A stretch of 56,529 nucleotides of DNA from Bacteroidia bacterium. GTDB lineage: Bacteria > Bacteroidota > Bacteroidia > UKL13-3. The notes beneath the pieces were generated by a model that searched no databases, had not been told where the DNA came from, and saw only the letters and a program-made list of their open reading frames with translations. The stretch lies in assembly GCA_020049855.1 (NCBI GenBank), contig JAGVLJ010000047.1, positions 1 through 56,529 on the forward strand, given 5' to 3'. Below, one piece after another: positions 45,150-54,510 of this stretch (positions are counted from its first letter, which is position 1; the number at the start of each line of letters is the position of its first letter). A program made the translations under genes and the position numbers.

Positions 45150-46814
45150 CTACTTTGCAATTGGATCTCTTCGCATAAACACAAAACCGTTTTTGCGATA
45201 TAGTTCTTTTACACCTGCAAACTGCTTATAATACTCTGACCTGCCAACTTTTGAAATAAAGTACACAGGCTTATCAATATCACCTGCAATTAATCTGTCT
45301 GTCAAATAAGTTGAATCATTTAACGGTTTTAAACGTTTGCCATAAAACAAATGAGCGTAGCTTTTATATCCTACCACTTCAATATAGCAATTTTCATTCG
45401 CCTTTTCTTTTATAAAATCAATTGCGGCACCCTGCGAAAACCGTTCTACTTTTGGAACAATGATGTAAGAGGCCAGAAATACAGTACACGCGGTTCCTCC
45501 AAACCAGGTGATGGCTGCCGACTTAAAGTGCCCATTATTGACCTGAAACAAACCTGCAAAAACAAAAACAATAAACAGCACACCGATGAGCGGCTCCCAC
45601 CCTGTCCAGTTTACCTCAGCTGCAAGATTTGCTTTGGCAAATTCATCTTTTATATAAGGTGAAAGCAAGGAGGCATTTTTTGCTATAAAGGGGAAAATAG
45701 TTAGCGCACTTCCAATTAATAAACCAACCAGAATAAACATAACCTGCATAAACTTTTGCCAGTAATAGCTTTGGGTAAAAAGATTATACATAGTGTGTGC
45801 AGCCAAAAAAGTAACCGGGAACCAAGCCATGGATGAATAGTGAATAATGCGCGACTGTACAATGGTAAACAAGATAGTGACTACCCAGAATAATAATACC
45901 ATCCAACTTTTAAAATGCTTCTCTTCATCTAACTTAAATTTATTTCTGAAAAAGGAAGCAATGGCAAGTACCGAGGCTGGAAAGCAACCAAACAAAAGAA
46001 CTATGTAATGATACCCGAAAAATCCTTTTTGACCCGCATCGTGAGTGGTAAATAACCTAATTTGGTAGTTAATAAATTCTTCTAAAAACCAGGTGCCATG
46101 TTTACATATTTCGTATCCATACCAAATGCAACTCACAAGCAATGTGGTAAGAAAAAACAAGAAAAGGTGTCTCCATTTCCAAAACACCTTAAACCGATTG
46201 TAAAAAATCCAGTAGCTTCCTGCGGTCAATCCTAAAATTAATAAGGCAACAGGCCCCTTCAACATCATGGCCAACCCTATAAAAATGCCCGAAATAATGA
46301 TATAATAAGAAGATGTTCTATGGGTTTTATCTGGATTTACTCCAGTATTTCTCCAGGAATACAAAATGAAATGGTAAAGTGCCAGAAAAATAAACAGATT
46401 GAAAAAAGGGTCAATAATGCCCGACTTAAAATACATATTTGGAAAAAAAGAACCGGCAAAAGCCATAGCCCAGAACACCCCGAATTGATGGGAGATAAGT
46501 TTATACCCGATATTGTACACTACCAATAAGGTAATCACTCCACACAATGCGTTTGGAAAACGTGCAGCAAATTCATTCACCCCAAATAAATTCATAGAAA
46601 ACGCCTGCATCCAGATAAACAAAGGCGGCTTTTCCCAAAAGGGCTCAAAATTAATATGCACCCGATTATAATCCCCCAGTACCAGCATTTCTCTGGCACA
46701 TTCGGCAAAGTTTATTTCGTCCCAATCAAACAGATGAACTGCACCAAGAAACGGTACAAAAAGTGCACTCCCCACAAGAAATATGATTAAATTTGATTTT
46801 AAGACTAATTGCAT
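45150..46814 (-). CDS. ArnT-like PMT_2 family glycosyltransferase (GT39/GT83-like)
   Basis: 554 residues. First periplasmic loop carries the catalytic acidic motif FDWDEINFAECAREML and EPFWEKPPLFIWMQ, followed by EFAARFPNALCG, the known PMT_2 (glycosyltransferase RgtA/B/C/D-like) hallmarks. About twelve membrane helices, C-terminal periplasmic segment with ENCYIEVVGYKSYAHLFYGKRLKP. It transfers a lipid-linked sugar to an envelope acceptor; the substrate cannot be read. The -7 box lies four bases before the ATG at 46814. Divergent from the M48 peptidase gene. Confidence 0.9.
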   Translation of the reverse strand: MQLVLKSNLIIFLVGSALFVPFLGAVHLFDWDEINFAECAREMLVLGDYNRVHINFEPFWEKPPLFIWMQAFSMNLFGVNEFAARFPNALCGVITLLVVYNIGYKLISHQFGVFWAMAFAGSFFPNMYFKSGIIDPFFNLFIFLALYHFILYSWRNTGVNPDKTHRTSSYYIIISGIFIGLAMMLKGPVALLILGLTAGSYWIFYNRFKVFWKWRHLFLFFLTTLLVSCIWYGYEICKHGTWFLEEFINYQIRLFTTHDAGQKGFFGYHYIVLLFGCFPASVLAIASFFRNKFKLDEEKHFKSWMVLLFWVVTILFTIVQSRIIHYSSMAWFPVTFLAAHTMYNLFTQSYYWQKFMQVMFILVGLLIGSALTIFPFIAKNASLLSPYIKDEFAKANLAAEVNWTGWEPLIGVLFIVFVFAGLFQVNNGHFKSAAITWFGGTACTVFLASYIIVPKVERFSQGAAIDFIKEKANENCYIEVVGYKSYAHLFYGKRLKPLNDSTYLTDRLIAGDIDKPVYFISKVGRSEYYKQFAGVKELYRKNGFVFMRRDPIAK

Positions 46815-46818
46815 AGCG

Positions 46819-46826
46819 CAAATTTC
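46819..46826 (-). promoter_or_regulatory. -7 box of the PMT_2 gene, four bases from ATG
   Basis: Minus strand GAAATTTG then CGCT then ATG. One mismatch (first base) to TAnnTTTG. Confidence 0.35.
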
Positions 46827-46880
46827 ATCAAAAAAACAATGTTCTGAAGAAGTAAATCATCAACAACTGCATTCAATCCT

Positions 46881-46888
46881 TATTTTTG
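46881..46888 (+). promoter_or_regulatory. -7 box of the M48 gene, four bases from ATG
   Basis: TATTTTTG then CATT then ATG (46893). Perfect consensus, predicting a leaderless mRNA. Confidence 0.45.
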
Positions 46889-46892
46889 CATT

Positions 46893-47696
46893 ATGAGTCT
46901 GAAGCTAACCCTGCTAACCCTGCTCTTCCTTACCGTCCTTTATGCCTGTTATAAAGTTCCGATTACTGGACGAAGACAGTTGAGTTTGGTTTCGGAAAAA
47001 GAAATGCAGGCTGTAAGTTTTAAAGAATACAACAGTTTTCTCTCCCAGTCGAATGTTGTAAGATATTCTCCTGATGCGGAAATGGTGAAACGCGTTGGTC
47101 AAAAAATATCTACAGCAGTAACCAACTACCTCTATTCAAAAGGACAGGAAAGATTACTTGATGGATATGCATGGGAATTTAATCTGGTTGACGATCAACA
47201 GGTAAACGCCTGGTGTATGCCCGGAGGCAAAGTGGTAGTGTACACCGGCATAATTCCCATTGTTAAAGATGAAAACGGATTGGCCGTAGTAATGGGGCAT
47301 GAAATTGCTCATGCCATAGCCAGGCATGGAAACGAACGCATGAGCCAAGGTTTGGTACAACAACTTGGAGGCATAGCACTTGCTGTAGCTTTATCAGATA
47401 AACCAGCCGAAACGCAGCAAATTTTTATGGGTGCATATGGTGCTGGAACAACTGTTGGATTTATGCTTCCCTTTTCCCGAACCCATGAAAGTGAAGCCGA
47501 TATTATGGGAATTGATTTTATGGCAATGGCCGACTACGACCCTAATCATGCAGTTACCTTTTGGCAGCGAATGGCTGATGCAAGTAAAGGGCAAGCAAAA
47601 CCCGATGAATTTTTAAGCACACATCCCAGCGATGACGCCCGTATTGCCAATATCAAAAAACATTTACCTGAAGCACTCAGATACTATAAAAATTGA
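46893..47696 (+). CDS. M48 family metallopeptidase, lipoprotein
   Basis: 267 residues. Signal peptide with lipobox LYAC (Cys19). Zinc motif HEIAH at residues 136-140 (within VVMGHEIAHAIARHG), third ligand glutamate in THESEADIMGIDFM, as in LoiP/BepA-type M48 peptidases. NAWCMPGGKVVVYTG is the typical preceding strand. It would degrade or quality-control envelope proteins. Divergent from the PMT_2 gene; own box. Confidence 0.95.
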   Translation: MSLKLTLLTLLFLTVLYACYKVPITGRRQLSLVSEKEMQAVSFKEYNSFLSQSNVVRYSPDAEMVKRVGQKISTAVTNYLYSKGQERLLDGYAWEFNLVDDQQVNAWCMPGGKVVVYTGIIPIVKDENGLAVVMGHEIAHAIARHGNERMSQGLVQQLGGIALAVALSDKPAETQQIFMGAYGAGTTVGFMLPFSRTHESEADIMGIDFMAMADYDPNHAVTFWQRMADASKGQAKPDEFLSTHPSDDARIANIKKHLPEALRYYKN

Positions 47697-47829
47697 TCTA
47701 TTCTGCCAGCCTCATATACCAGCCACTTTATCTTTTATCCACGTCACCGCACCAATGGAAATGGGGTTTTCCACAGGGAGGAATATACACCAGTTTTCAC
47801 AATGCTTGCTTACCTTGTAACCTGATTAA

Positions 47830-49842
47830 ATGCGAAAAATGAACTCAGGGAAATTGCTCCTGTTTTTCTTTCTTATTTTTGGATGTAGCAGGTACGTTAT
47901 ATCGCAAACTCTACCTTTCAAGAAAATAGATCGTAAATCAAAAAGTATTTTCATGTTCCTATCGCCAAATGCCGAAAAACTTACTAAAAGACTTACAGCC
48001 GGATACACCTCAGATGAAGAAAAAATAAGAGCCATTTACATTTGGGTTACCAGTAATATAAGTTATGATGTGCATAGGTTTAAGCGTGGAGTTTCAAATC
48101 ACAATTCCATTGAAACCACGCTTAGAAAACGCAAGGCACTTTGTGCCGAATATTCAGAACTTTTTATAGCCATGTGCAACTATGCCGGTATTGAGGCCAC
48201 CGGAATTATTGGATATGCTAAAGGATTAGGAACCTACGAAAACCAAAGGTATTATGTCCCAAATCATCAATGGTGTATGGTAAAATTAGGTAACGAATGG
48301 AAACTGATCGACCCCATGTATGCAAGCGGATACCTTCATTTTAAAGCTAGATTTATAGATTACATGAGATGGATAAGCCCAATACCCCGTTTGCCCGTAG
48401 CTTATTCTAAGATGAAATATAAACGGAAAAGAAACGACTCATACTACCTCACTTCGCCTAAGGATTTTGTGGTGGAGCATTTGCCTATTGAAAAAATGTA
48501 TCAGTTGCTGCAAAATCCGGTTGACGCAAGCACTTTTGAAAATGACAGCCAAAGTATTAATAACTTTTTGCGTATTGCCACTCCTTATTTCAACTTTTAC
48601 CAGGCTTTATCTTCCTATCAAACTTTGGCACAAATACATCAATTGGTATGGGCGGCCGACTCGTCATATGCATCAAATAATAGAAATCGTGCAACCCAAA
48701 GTATGTACTTAGCCATGGCAGCCGTGATTAAAACAGACGAGTCTGGAGCCAGATACAAACATCCCAAAAGTGTAGAAGCCGACACTTTACTGATAAAATC
48801 GGCCGATAGTCTGGCAACACTTAGTGACAGTTTAGTTGGATTGGCTAAAACACTCTTAGACGAAGAGCGTACTGAAAAACACTTGCTAAACAGCGAACGT
48901 AAAAACCAGGCACATGAAGAAATTAAACAAGTGTCGGGAACTATTACTAAAATGAATAGGTATTTATCCTCCACCTCGTTAAAATTTAACTACCTGAAAA
49001 AACATCAAGATGCCACACAGCGTGCCTTAGCCGATGTATTAAATTATTATCGTCATCTTGATTTTCCTTTCACCAAACTAAAACTACACACTGATACAAA
49101 TACGTTGAATCTGGTGATGGAAAACAACAAAAAACTTATTCAAAATGACATAGACAGCATCTCCTTTAAATTAGCGCAATTAAATACCTTATTTAAAGAA
49201 TTAGACACGCTTTGGTTCGACACAATTGCTGCCTGGAACAAAGAATTTACTCTACTAAATCAGGAATTGTTTTCGCTAAGTGGCAGTATAGCCAACGCCC
49301 GCAAAAACTACGAAAGCAGTTTATCACCTCTCCTGCTGGTAAAATCCAAACAACGTGCTGAACTTATTAAACGCATGAACCATATTTTGCAACGCAAGAA
49401 AGAAACAGATAAAGTACAAAAAGAAACCGAGGTGTTGATGAAACTATACTTGAAAAATATTAAAGAATATACCAAAACAATTAGGCGTAAATTGATTGAA
49501 AATATTAAAATGGGGCAACCTCCAAATAATACATATGCCTATACTGAAGCATTAAACTCTTATGAAAAAGCGTTGGATATTTATGCTTTAAGGTATCAAC
49601 GCTTCAGAATATTTGTGATGGGGGAACTGGACTGGTGCAGCAAAAACCAACACCTCAACAATAAACTAAGTTACGTTCTGTTTTGTGAGAATTGGTTTGA
49701 ATCGAAACGGTATCACTTATACAATATTTTATTCAGCAATTACCGAAAAGGTGTTGCTCATAAACTGGTAATCACACAACGATTTAACAGGCAAACAAAA
49801 CGCATTTGCAAGCAGGCAATGGAAAATTCAGCTCGCTGGTAA
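47830..49842 (+). CDS. Exported transglutaminase-like protein with long coiled-coil C-terminus
   Basis: 670 residues. Signal peptide (KLLLFFFLIFGCSRYVISQ; Cys19 could make it a lipoprotein). Transglutaminase-like cysteine-protease domain (about 40-230): Cys105 in RKALCAEYSE, His146 in PNHQWCMV, Asp161 in KLIDPMYASGYL, a complete triad. From about 300 to 600 the chain is highly charged and helical, with heptad-like stretches (LDEERTEKHLLNSERKNQ), so a long coiled coil. Basic C-terminus. Role unclear: peptidase or crosslinker in the envelope. ATG at 47830 or 47839. Confidence 0.83.
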   Translation: MRKMNSGKLLLFFFLIFGCSRYVISQTLPFKKIDRKSKSIFMFLSPNAEKLTKRLTAGYTSDEEKIRAIYIWVTSNISYDVHRFKRGVSNHNSIETTLRKRKALCAEYSELFIAMCNYAGIEATGIIGYAKGLGTYENQRYYVPNHQWCMVKLGNEWKLIDPMYASGYLHFKARFIDYMRWISPIPRLPVAYSKMKYKRKRNDSYYLTSPKDFVVEHLPIEKMYQLLQNPVDASTFENDSQSINNFLRIATPYFNFYQALSSYQTLAQIHQLVWAADSSYASNNRNRATQSMYLAMAAVIKTDESGARYKHPKSVEADTLLIKSADSLATLSDSLVGLAKTLLDEERTEKHLLNSERKNQAHEEIKQVSGTITKMNRYLSSTSLKFNYLKKHQDATQRALADVLNYYRHLDFPFTKLKLHTDTNTLNLVMENNKKLIQNDIDSISFKLAQLNTLFKELDTLWFDTIAAWNKEFTLLNQELFSLSGSIANARKNYESSLSPLLLVKSKQRAELIKRMNHILQRKKETDKVQKETEVLMKLYLKNIKEYTKTIRRKLIENIKMGQPPNNTYAYTEALNSYEKALDIYALRYQRFRIFVMGELDWCSKNQHLNNKLSYVLFCENWFESKRYHLYNILFSNYRKGVAHKLVITQRFNRQTKRICKQAMENSARW

Positions 49843-49873
49843 AAACTTAAATTCGTTACTTAGTAAGTTATTA

Positions 49874-50974
49874 TTAAACATTGAATTTAAAGTGCATTAC
49901 ATCACCATCATGCACTATATATTCTTTCCCTTCCATAGCTAATTTTCCGGCTTCACGGCAGGCAGCTTCCGAACCAAACGATATATAATCAGAGTAATGT
50001 ATCACTTCGGCTTTGATAAATCCACGCTCAAAATCGGTGTGAATTACTGCTGCGGCTTGTGGGGCTTTGGTTCCCTTAGTTATTGTCCAAGCACGCACCT
50101 CCTGTACTCCGGCAGTAAAATATGTAATTAAATTTAACAGACGGTATGCCCCTTTTATAAGTTTGGCAACCCCAGACTCACTAAGACCTAAATCAGATAA
50201 AAACATCTGACGGTCTTCAAAACTATCCAATTGAGTAATCTCAGCTTCAATAGCGGCACAAATAACCAACACCTCCGCATCCTCATCCTTTACATTTTGC
50301 TTTACTTGATCAACATACTTGTTCCCATTAATCACCGATTGCTCGTCAACATTACACACATACATTACCGGTTTCATAGTGAGTAAAAATAAATCGGCAA
50401 TATGTTCTTTATCCTCTTCACTTAGTGAGGCTGCACGTGCCGATTTGCCCGATTCAAGATGCAGTTTCATAGCTTCTAAAACGTCCACAGCCTTTTTTGC
50501 ATCTTTATCATTTCCTACCTTGGCCATTCGGCTCACACGTTGTAATTTTTTATCAACCGAATCGAGGTCTTTCAACTGGAGTTCAGTATCAATTATTTCT
50601 TTATCCCTAACAGGATTTACCGAGCCGTCAACATGAATCACATTATGGTCATCAAAGCAGCGCAGCACATGTAATATGGCATCTGTTTCCCTTATATTAG
50701 CCAAAAACTGATTGCCTAAGCCTTCCCCTTTGCTTGCTCCTTTTACCAACCCTGCTATATCCACAATTTCCATAGTAGTGGGCACCACACGCTGAGGCTT
50801 AACCAGCTTTTCCAGTTCCAGTAAACGTTCATCAGGAACAGTAATCACCCCTATATTGGGTTCAATGGTGCAGAAAGGAAAATTGGCTGCCTGAGCTTTG
50901 GCATTCGATAAACAGTTAAATAAGGTCGACTTCCCTACATTAGGCAATCCTACAATTCCACACTTTAAGGCCAT
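49874..50974 (-). CDS. ychF: Redox-regulated ATPase YchF (OBG family)
   Basis: 366 residues. Walker A GLPNVGKSTLF near the N-terminus, NFPFCTIEPN (switch I), DIAGLVKGASKGEGLG (switch II), and NVDE in place of the NKxD of GTPases, the feature that makes YchF use ATP. Helical insert, then C-terminal TGS domain (RAWTITKGTKAPQAAAVIHTDFERGFI). Ribosome-associated regulator. 43 bases downstream of glmM and possibly cotranscribed. Confidence 0.97.
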   Translation of the reverse strand: MALKCGIVGLPNVGKSTLFNCLSNAKAQAANFPFCTIEPNIGVITVPDERLLELEKLVKPQRVVPTTMEIVDIAGLVKGASKGEGLGNQFLANIRETDAILHVLRCFDDHNVIHVDGSVNPVRDKEIIDTELQLKDLDSVDKKLQRVSRMAKVGNDKDAKKAVDVLEAMKLHLESGKSARAASLSEEDKEHIADLFLLTMKPVMYVCNVDEQSVINGNKYVDQVKQNVKDEDAEVLVICAAIEAEITQLDSFEDRQMFLSDLGLSESGVAKLIKGAYRLLNLITYFTAGVQEVRAWTITKGTKAPQAAAVIHTDFERGFIKAEVIHYSDYISFGSEAACREAGKLAMEGKEYIVHDGDVMHFKFNV

Positions 50975-51017
50975 ATACTTTTAAAATTATTATATTGTTT
51001 AGTTTATACTCTGAAAA

Positions 51018-52403
51018 CTACCCTTTGATGATAGTTTTCATATCCAGAATGATTTTCTCGGCCAGATGTGTAGCAGTAGCTTCACTGGTACTTTCAGAAT
51101 AAATTCGGATTATGGGTTCGGTATTGGATTTGCGTAAATGCACCCACTCTTTATCAAATTCAATTTTTAGCCCGTCTTCGGTATTAATAGGTTGCTTTTT
51201 GTATTTATCTTTCATTTTTTTCATCAACTCATCCATATTTACCTCCGGAGTAAGTTCTATTTTTTTCTTGGCGATAAAATAATCAGGATAGTTTTCTCTG
51301 AGCATAGAGCATATTTTTTTCTCATTGGCCAGATGAGTCAGGAATAAAGCAATACCAACCAAGGCATCCCGGCCGTAATGTAACTCCGGGAAAATGACCC
51401 CACCATTTCCTTCTCCTCCTATTACTGCATTCACCTGTTTCATTTTAGTTACCACATTCACTTCGCCCACAGCGGCAGCATGGTACTCCCCTCCCGCTTT
51501 CTCTGTAACATCACGTAAAGCACGTGTTGACGAAAGATTTGAAACAGTATTCCCCTTTCGATGTTTCAGCACATAATCGGCCACGGCTACCAGCGTATAT
51601 TCCTCGCCAAAAAAACTTCCATCTTCGCTTATAAAACATAAGCGATCAACATCCGGATCTACCACAATCCCTACATCTGCCTTCCGGAATTTAACCTCCT
51701 GCGAGGTAGCCGTTAAATGTTCAGGCAATGGCTCGGGGTTGTGCGGGAATTTCCCATCGGGTGTGCAATTGTACTCAATAATTTCTGCTACACCCAGTGC
51801 CTTCAGCAATTGCGGAACAGCGATTCCTCCTGTTGAATTTACCGCATCCACCAACACTTTAAATTTCCGTGCCTTAATGGCTCTTGCATCTACTAAATCA
51901 ATCGACAGAATTTTCTCAATATGCTTTTGAATATAGGTATCATCATGGGTAATTTTACCTAACTTATCAACCTCGGCAAATTTAATTGTATCTGTTTCGG
52001 CAATGGCGAGCACCTCTTCTCCATCTTTGCTCGAAATAAACTCTCCGGCAGAGTTAAGAAGTTTTAGGGCATTCCATTGTTTTGGATTATGGCTGGCAGT
52101 GATAATAATTCCCCCTCCTGCTTTTTCTTCAGCAACGGCTATTTCAACAGTTGGGGTAGTAGACAAGCCTATATCAATCACATCCAAACCAAGCCCTATT
52201 AACGTGCCGACCACCAGATTACTTACCATCTCGCCCGAGATACGGGCATCGCGGCCAATAATAATTTTGGTGGATTTACTGTGTAGCTTTACCCAGGCAC
52301 CAAATGCGGCCGTAAATTTTACCACGTTGGTAGGGGTTAGTGTATCTTCTGAGGTTCCGCCTATGGTGCCGCGAATACCTGATATGGATTTTATCAGTGT
52401 CAA
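51018..52403 (-). CDS. glmM: Phosphoglucosamine mutase-like enzyme
   Basis: 461 residues from a TTG at 52403. Catalytic serine in IITASHNPKQWN, metal loop DPDVDRL, sugar-recognition GEGNGGVI, and phosphate loop RKSNTEPIIRI, all complete. Converts glucosamine-6-P to glucosamine-1-P for UDP-GlcNAc; related phosphomannomutases are hard to exclude by eye. The open frame reaches ATG 52529, but a perfect -7 box (52433-52440) lies between, and the product from TTG begins MTLIKSISGIRGTIGG as usual in this phylum. So I choose TTG 52403. Confidence 0.92.
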   Translation of the reverse strand: MTLIKSISGIRGTIGGTSEDTLTPTNVVKFTAAFGAWVKLHSKSTKIIIGRDARISGEMVSNLVVGTLIGLGLDVIDIGLSTTPTVEIAVAEEKAGGGIIITASHNPKQWNALKLLNSAGEFISSKDGEEVLAIAETDTIKFAEVDKLGKITHDDTYIQKHIEKILSIDLVDARAIKARKFKVLVDAVNSTGGIAVPQLLKALGVAEIIEYNCTPDGKFPHNPEPLPEHLTATSQEVKFRKADVGIVVDPDVDRLCFISEDGSFFGEEYTLVAVADYVLKHRKGNTVSNLSSTRALRDVTEKAGGEYHAAAVGEVNVVTKMKQVNAVIGGEGNGGVIFPELHYGRDALVGIALFLTHLANEKKICSMLRENYPDYFIAKKKIELTPEVNMDELMKKMKDKYKKQPINTEDGLKIEFDKEWVHLRKSNTEPIIRIYSESTSEATATHLAEKIILDMKTIIKG

Positions 52404-53212
52404 AAGTGTAGTATTTAAGTTTAATTGGGGGGCAAATTTAAGGATTGTGAGTGAAGCTTTCTCCTTATTAGAATAAGTTATTAGCCTTTGTGAATAATTA
52501 CTCTTATTTTTAACTGAGTAGCAAGCCATTCGGAAATATAGTCAGTACCATCTAAATTCACATCGTAAGTATTTGTATAGAAATAAGAGCTACAAAGCGA
52601 ATCGGACTTAACAAATAATTTTATACAACTGTTGTAATAATGATGCATTTAGTAGCGGAATAAAAAACATAATTTCAACCAGATGTTTGTTAATTATCCC
52701 GATTCCCTTAACGAAAATGAGATATCCTCTTTTGGCTCTTTACTTTCACCTGATAATCAATATCGGCAGTATGGAAGGAACGCAAAAATAAGATACCCCA
52801 CTTTATCAAGCATAGTCGGTATCGCTGTGGGTTGAATTGAAGTTTTTTAACAAGTAATCCTACCCTGTTCCAATAGATAGCGAGCATAGGTACGTAGTAA
52901 ATCTACCCCATCTGAATAGAATATGTCCGGTTTGTAATTACCCTGACACATTTCTAAAACTATCTGTTAAGATATACAGTGCCTAAAAAATTTATTTCAA
53001 AAAAACTGTTGAAGCTCTAATTGACGGTAGCCCAGATTAGTAATCAGCCAAGTGTTTTTTATTATCATTTTGTTGTTTCACAAATTAGATACTTATTTAA
53101 ACAATTGTGAGCAAAGAAATATACTTTTTAACTTGCTGAGTGTAATACTTAAGAGGTAAAAGCAGCTTTTTTTATTTCATTCCATATTATTAATTCAGTA
53201 TGATTGTGTTTT
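52404..53212. other. Long intergenic stretch, one small open frame
   Basis: About 800 bases between divergent glmM and the methyltransferase gene. AT-rich and broken by stops in all frames. The only thing resembling a gene is a 50-codon plus-strand frame at 52683-52835 (begins MFVNYPDSLNENEISSFGS), without a recognised family or convincing promoter. No tRNA, IS or rRNA was recognised. Confidence 0.35.
52433..52440 (-). promoter_or_regulatory. -7 box of glmM
   Basis: Minus strand TAAATTTG, perfect consensus, 29 bases before the TTG at 52403. It decides the start against the upstream ATG at 52529. Confidence 0.5.
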
Positions 53213-53947
53213 ATGTCATCTAATTGGTTCGAAACATGGTTTGATAGCCCTTATTACCACTTGCTTTATCAAAATAGGGATGATAAGGAAGCGGAATTTT
53301 TTCTAAACAATTTGTTTCAGAAAATACCATTGCCTGAACATAGCTGTGTGGCCGATATTCCGTGTGGAAAAGGCCGTCACGCCTTGTACCTTTATGAAAA
53401 AGGATTTGATGTAACCGGCCTCGATCTATCACCAGAATCAATAAAGCAGGCTTCAGGATTTGCCAATGAGCGCCTCCATTTTTATGAACATGATATGCGG
53501 AAGCCGTACACGAAAAAAAAATTTGAGGCTATTTTTAACCTGTTTACCAGTATTGGTTATTTTGAGGATGATGCCGACAACCTGAATGTGCTAAAATCAT
53601 TTAACAGCTCCCTGAAAAAAAACGGTATCTTGGTGATTGATTTTTTCAACACCACTAAGGTGTGTAATGAGTTAAAATTATCTGATGAAATTAAACGCGA
53701 TACAGTTACTTTTAAAATCAGCAAGTACATAGAAAATAACCGCATAATAAAATATATTGATGTATATGATGACGGGAAAGTTCATCATTTTCGCGAAATG
53801 GTTCAGTTACTAAATCGTGTAGATTTTGAACAGTTACTTGCCGAAGCCGGATTTGTTATTTTAAATTTGTTTGGTAACTATGCTTTAGATAGTTTTGATG
53901 AACAAAAGTCAGAACGATTAATTATTAAGGCTCAAAAAATAATATGA
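53213..53947 (+). CDS. Class I SAM-dependent methyltransferase
   Basis: 244 residues from ATG 53213. Motif I VADIPCGKGRHALYL (near 45; Pro in place of the more usual Gly), GLDLSPESI for the SAM ribose acidic residue, then HDMRKP and NLFTSIGYF, as in MmyT/UbiE-type small-molecule methyltransferases. C-terminal half beta-rich. Substrate unknown. Overlaps the PAP2 gene by four bases, so the pair (and the ZIP gene right after) form an operon. Confidence 0.88.
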   Translation: MSSNWFETWFDSPYYHLLYQNRDDKEAEFFLNNLFQKIPLPEHSCVADIPCGKGRHALYLYEKGFDVTGLDLSPESIKQASGFANERLHFYEHDMRKPYTKKKFEAIFNLFTSIGYFEDDADNLNVLKSFNSSLKKNGILVIDFFNTTKVCNELKLSDEIKRDTVTFKISKYIENNRIIKYIDVYDDGKVHHFREMVQLLNRVDFEQLLAEAGFVILNLFGNYALDSFDEQKSERLIIKAQKII

Positions 53948-54510
53948 TAGGCATCCTTTACCGATTGGATAGGGAATTATTTTACCTGATAAACGGGTCG
54001 TTGGGCAATCCCCTGTTTGATTTAATTATGCCCTGGTTCAGGTATATGTATTTCTGGTTTCCACTCTATGCCTTTCTAATTGGGCACATTGTTTATAGGT
54101 TTAAGAAAAGAAGTATTTACCCGCTTCTTATGATCGCATTAACCGTAACCGTGAGTGATCAATTGAGCGGCAACTATATCAAAAAATCGATTCAGCGAAT
54201 AAGGCCATGTAATAATGAAATGATGCAGGAATATGTTGTAAAACGCATTCCTTGCGGCAGCGGATTTAGTTTCACATCGGCTCATGCCTCCAATCATTTT
54301 GCACTTGCTGTTATCATGATATTTTTATTTGCGGGTCAATACAGATGGGTAACATGGGCAGCTCCGATGTGGGCAGCCACCATCAGTTTTGCGCAGGTAT
54401 ATGTAGGCGTACACTTTCCTGCTGATGTTACTGTGGGTGCCTTGTTGGGTATATTGATTGCCTTGCTGATGATTCTAGTTTTCAAACCTTATATACAAAA
54501 AGAAGCATAA
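53944..54510 (+). CDS. PAP2-like membrane phosphatase, variant motifs
   Basis: 188 residues, about five helices. C1-like KKSIQRIRPC, C2-like TSAHASNHF (SAHxSNH rather than PSGH), C3-like AQVYVGVHFPADV in which the arginine of SR-x5-H is Gln. So a divergent PAP2 member of the kind common in Bacteroidota; phosphatase activity likely but altered. Coupled to the methyltransferase and ZIP genes. Confidence 0.87.
   Translation: MIGILYRLDRELFYLINGSLGNPLFDLIMPWFRYMYFWFPLYAFLIGHIVYRFKKRSIYPLLMIALTVTVSDQLSGNYIKKSIQRIRPCNNEMMQEYVVKRIPCGSGFSFTSAHASNHFALAVIMIFLFAGQYRWVTWAAPMWAATISFAQVYVGVHFPADVTVGALLGILIALLMILVFKPYIQKEA

Noticed and set aside
52404-52529. glmM start at ATG 52529
   Set aside because: The extension has no family similarity and a perfect -7 box lies downstream of it.
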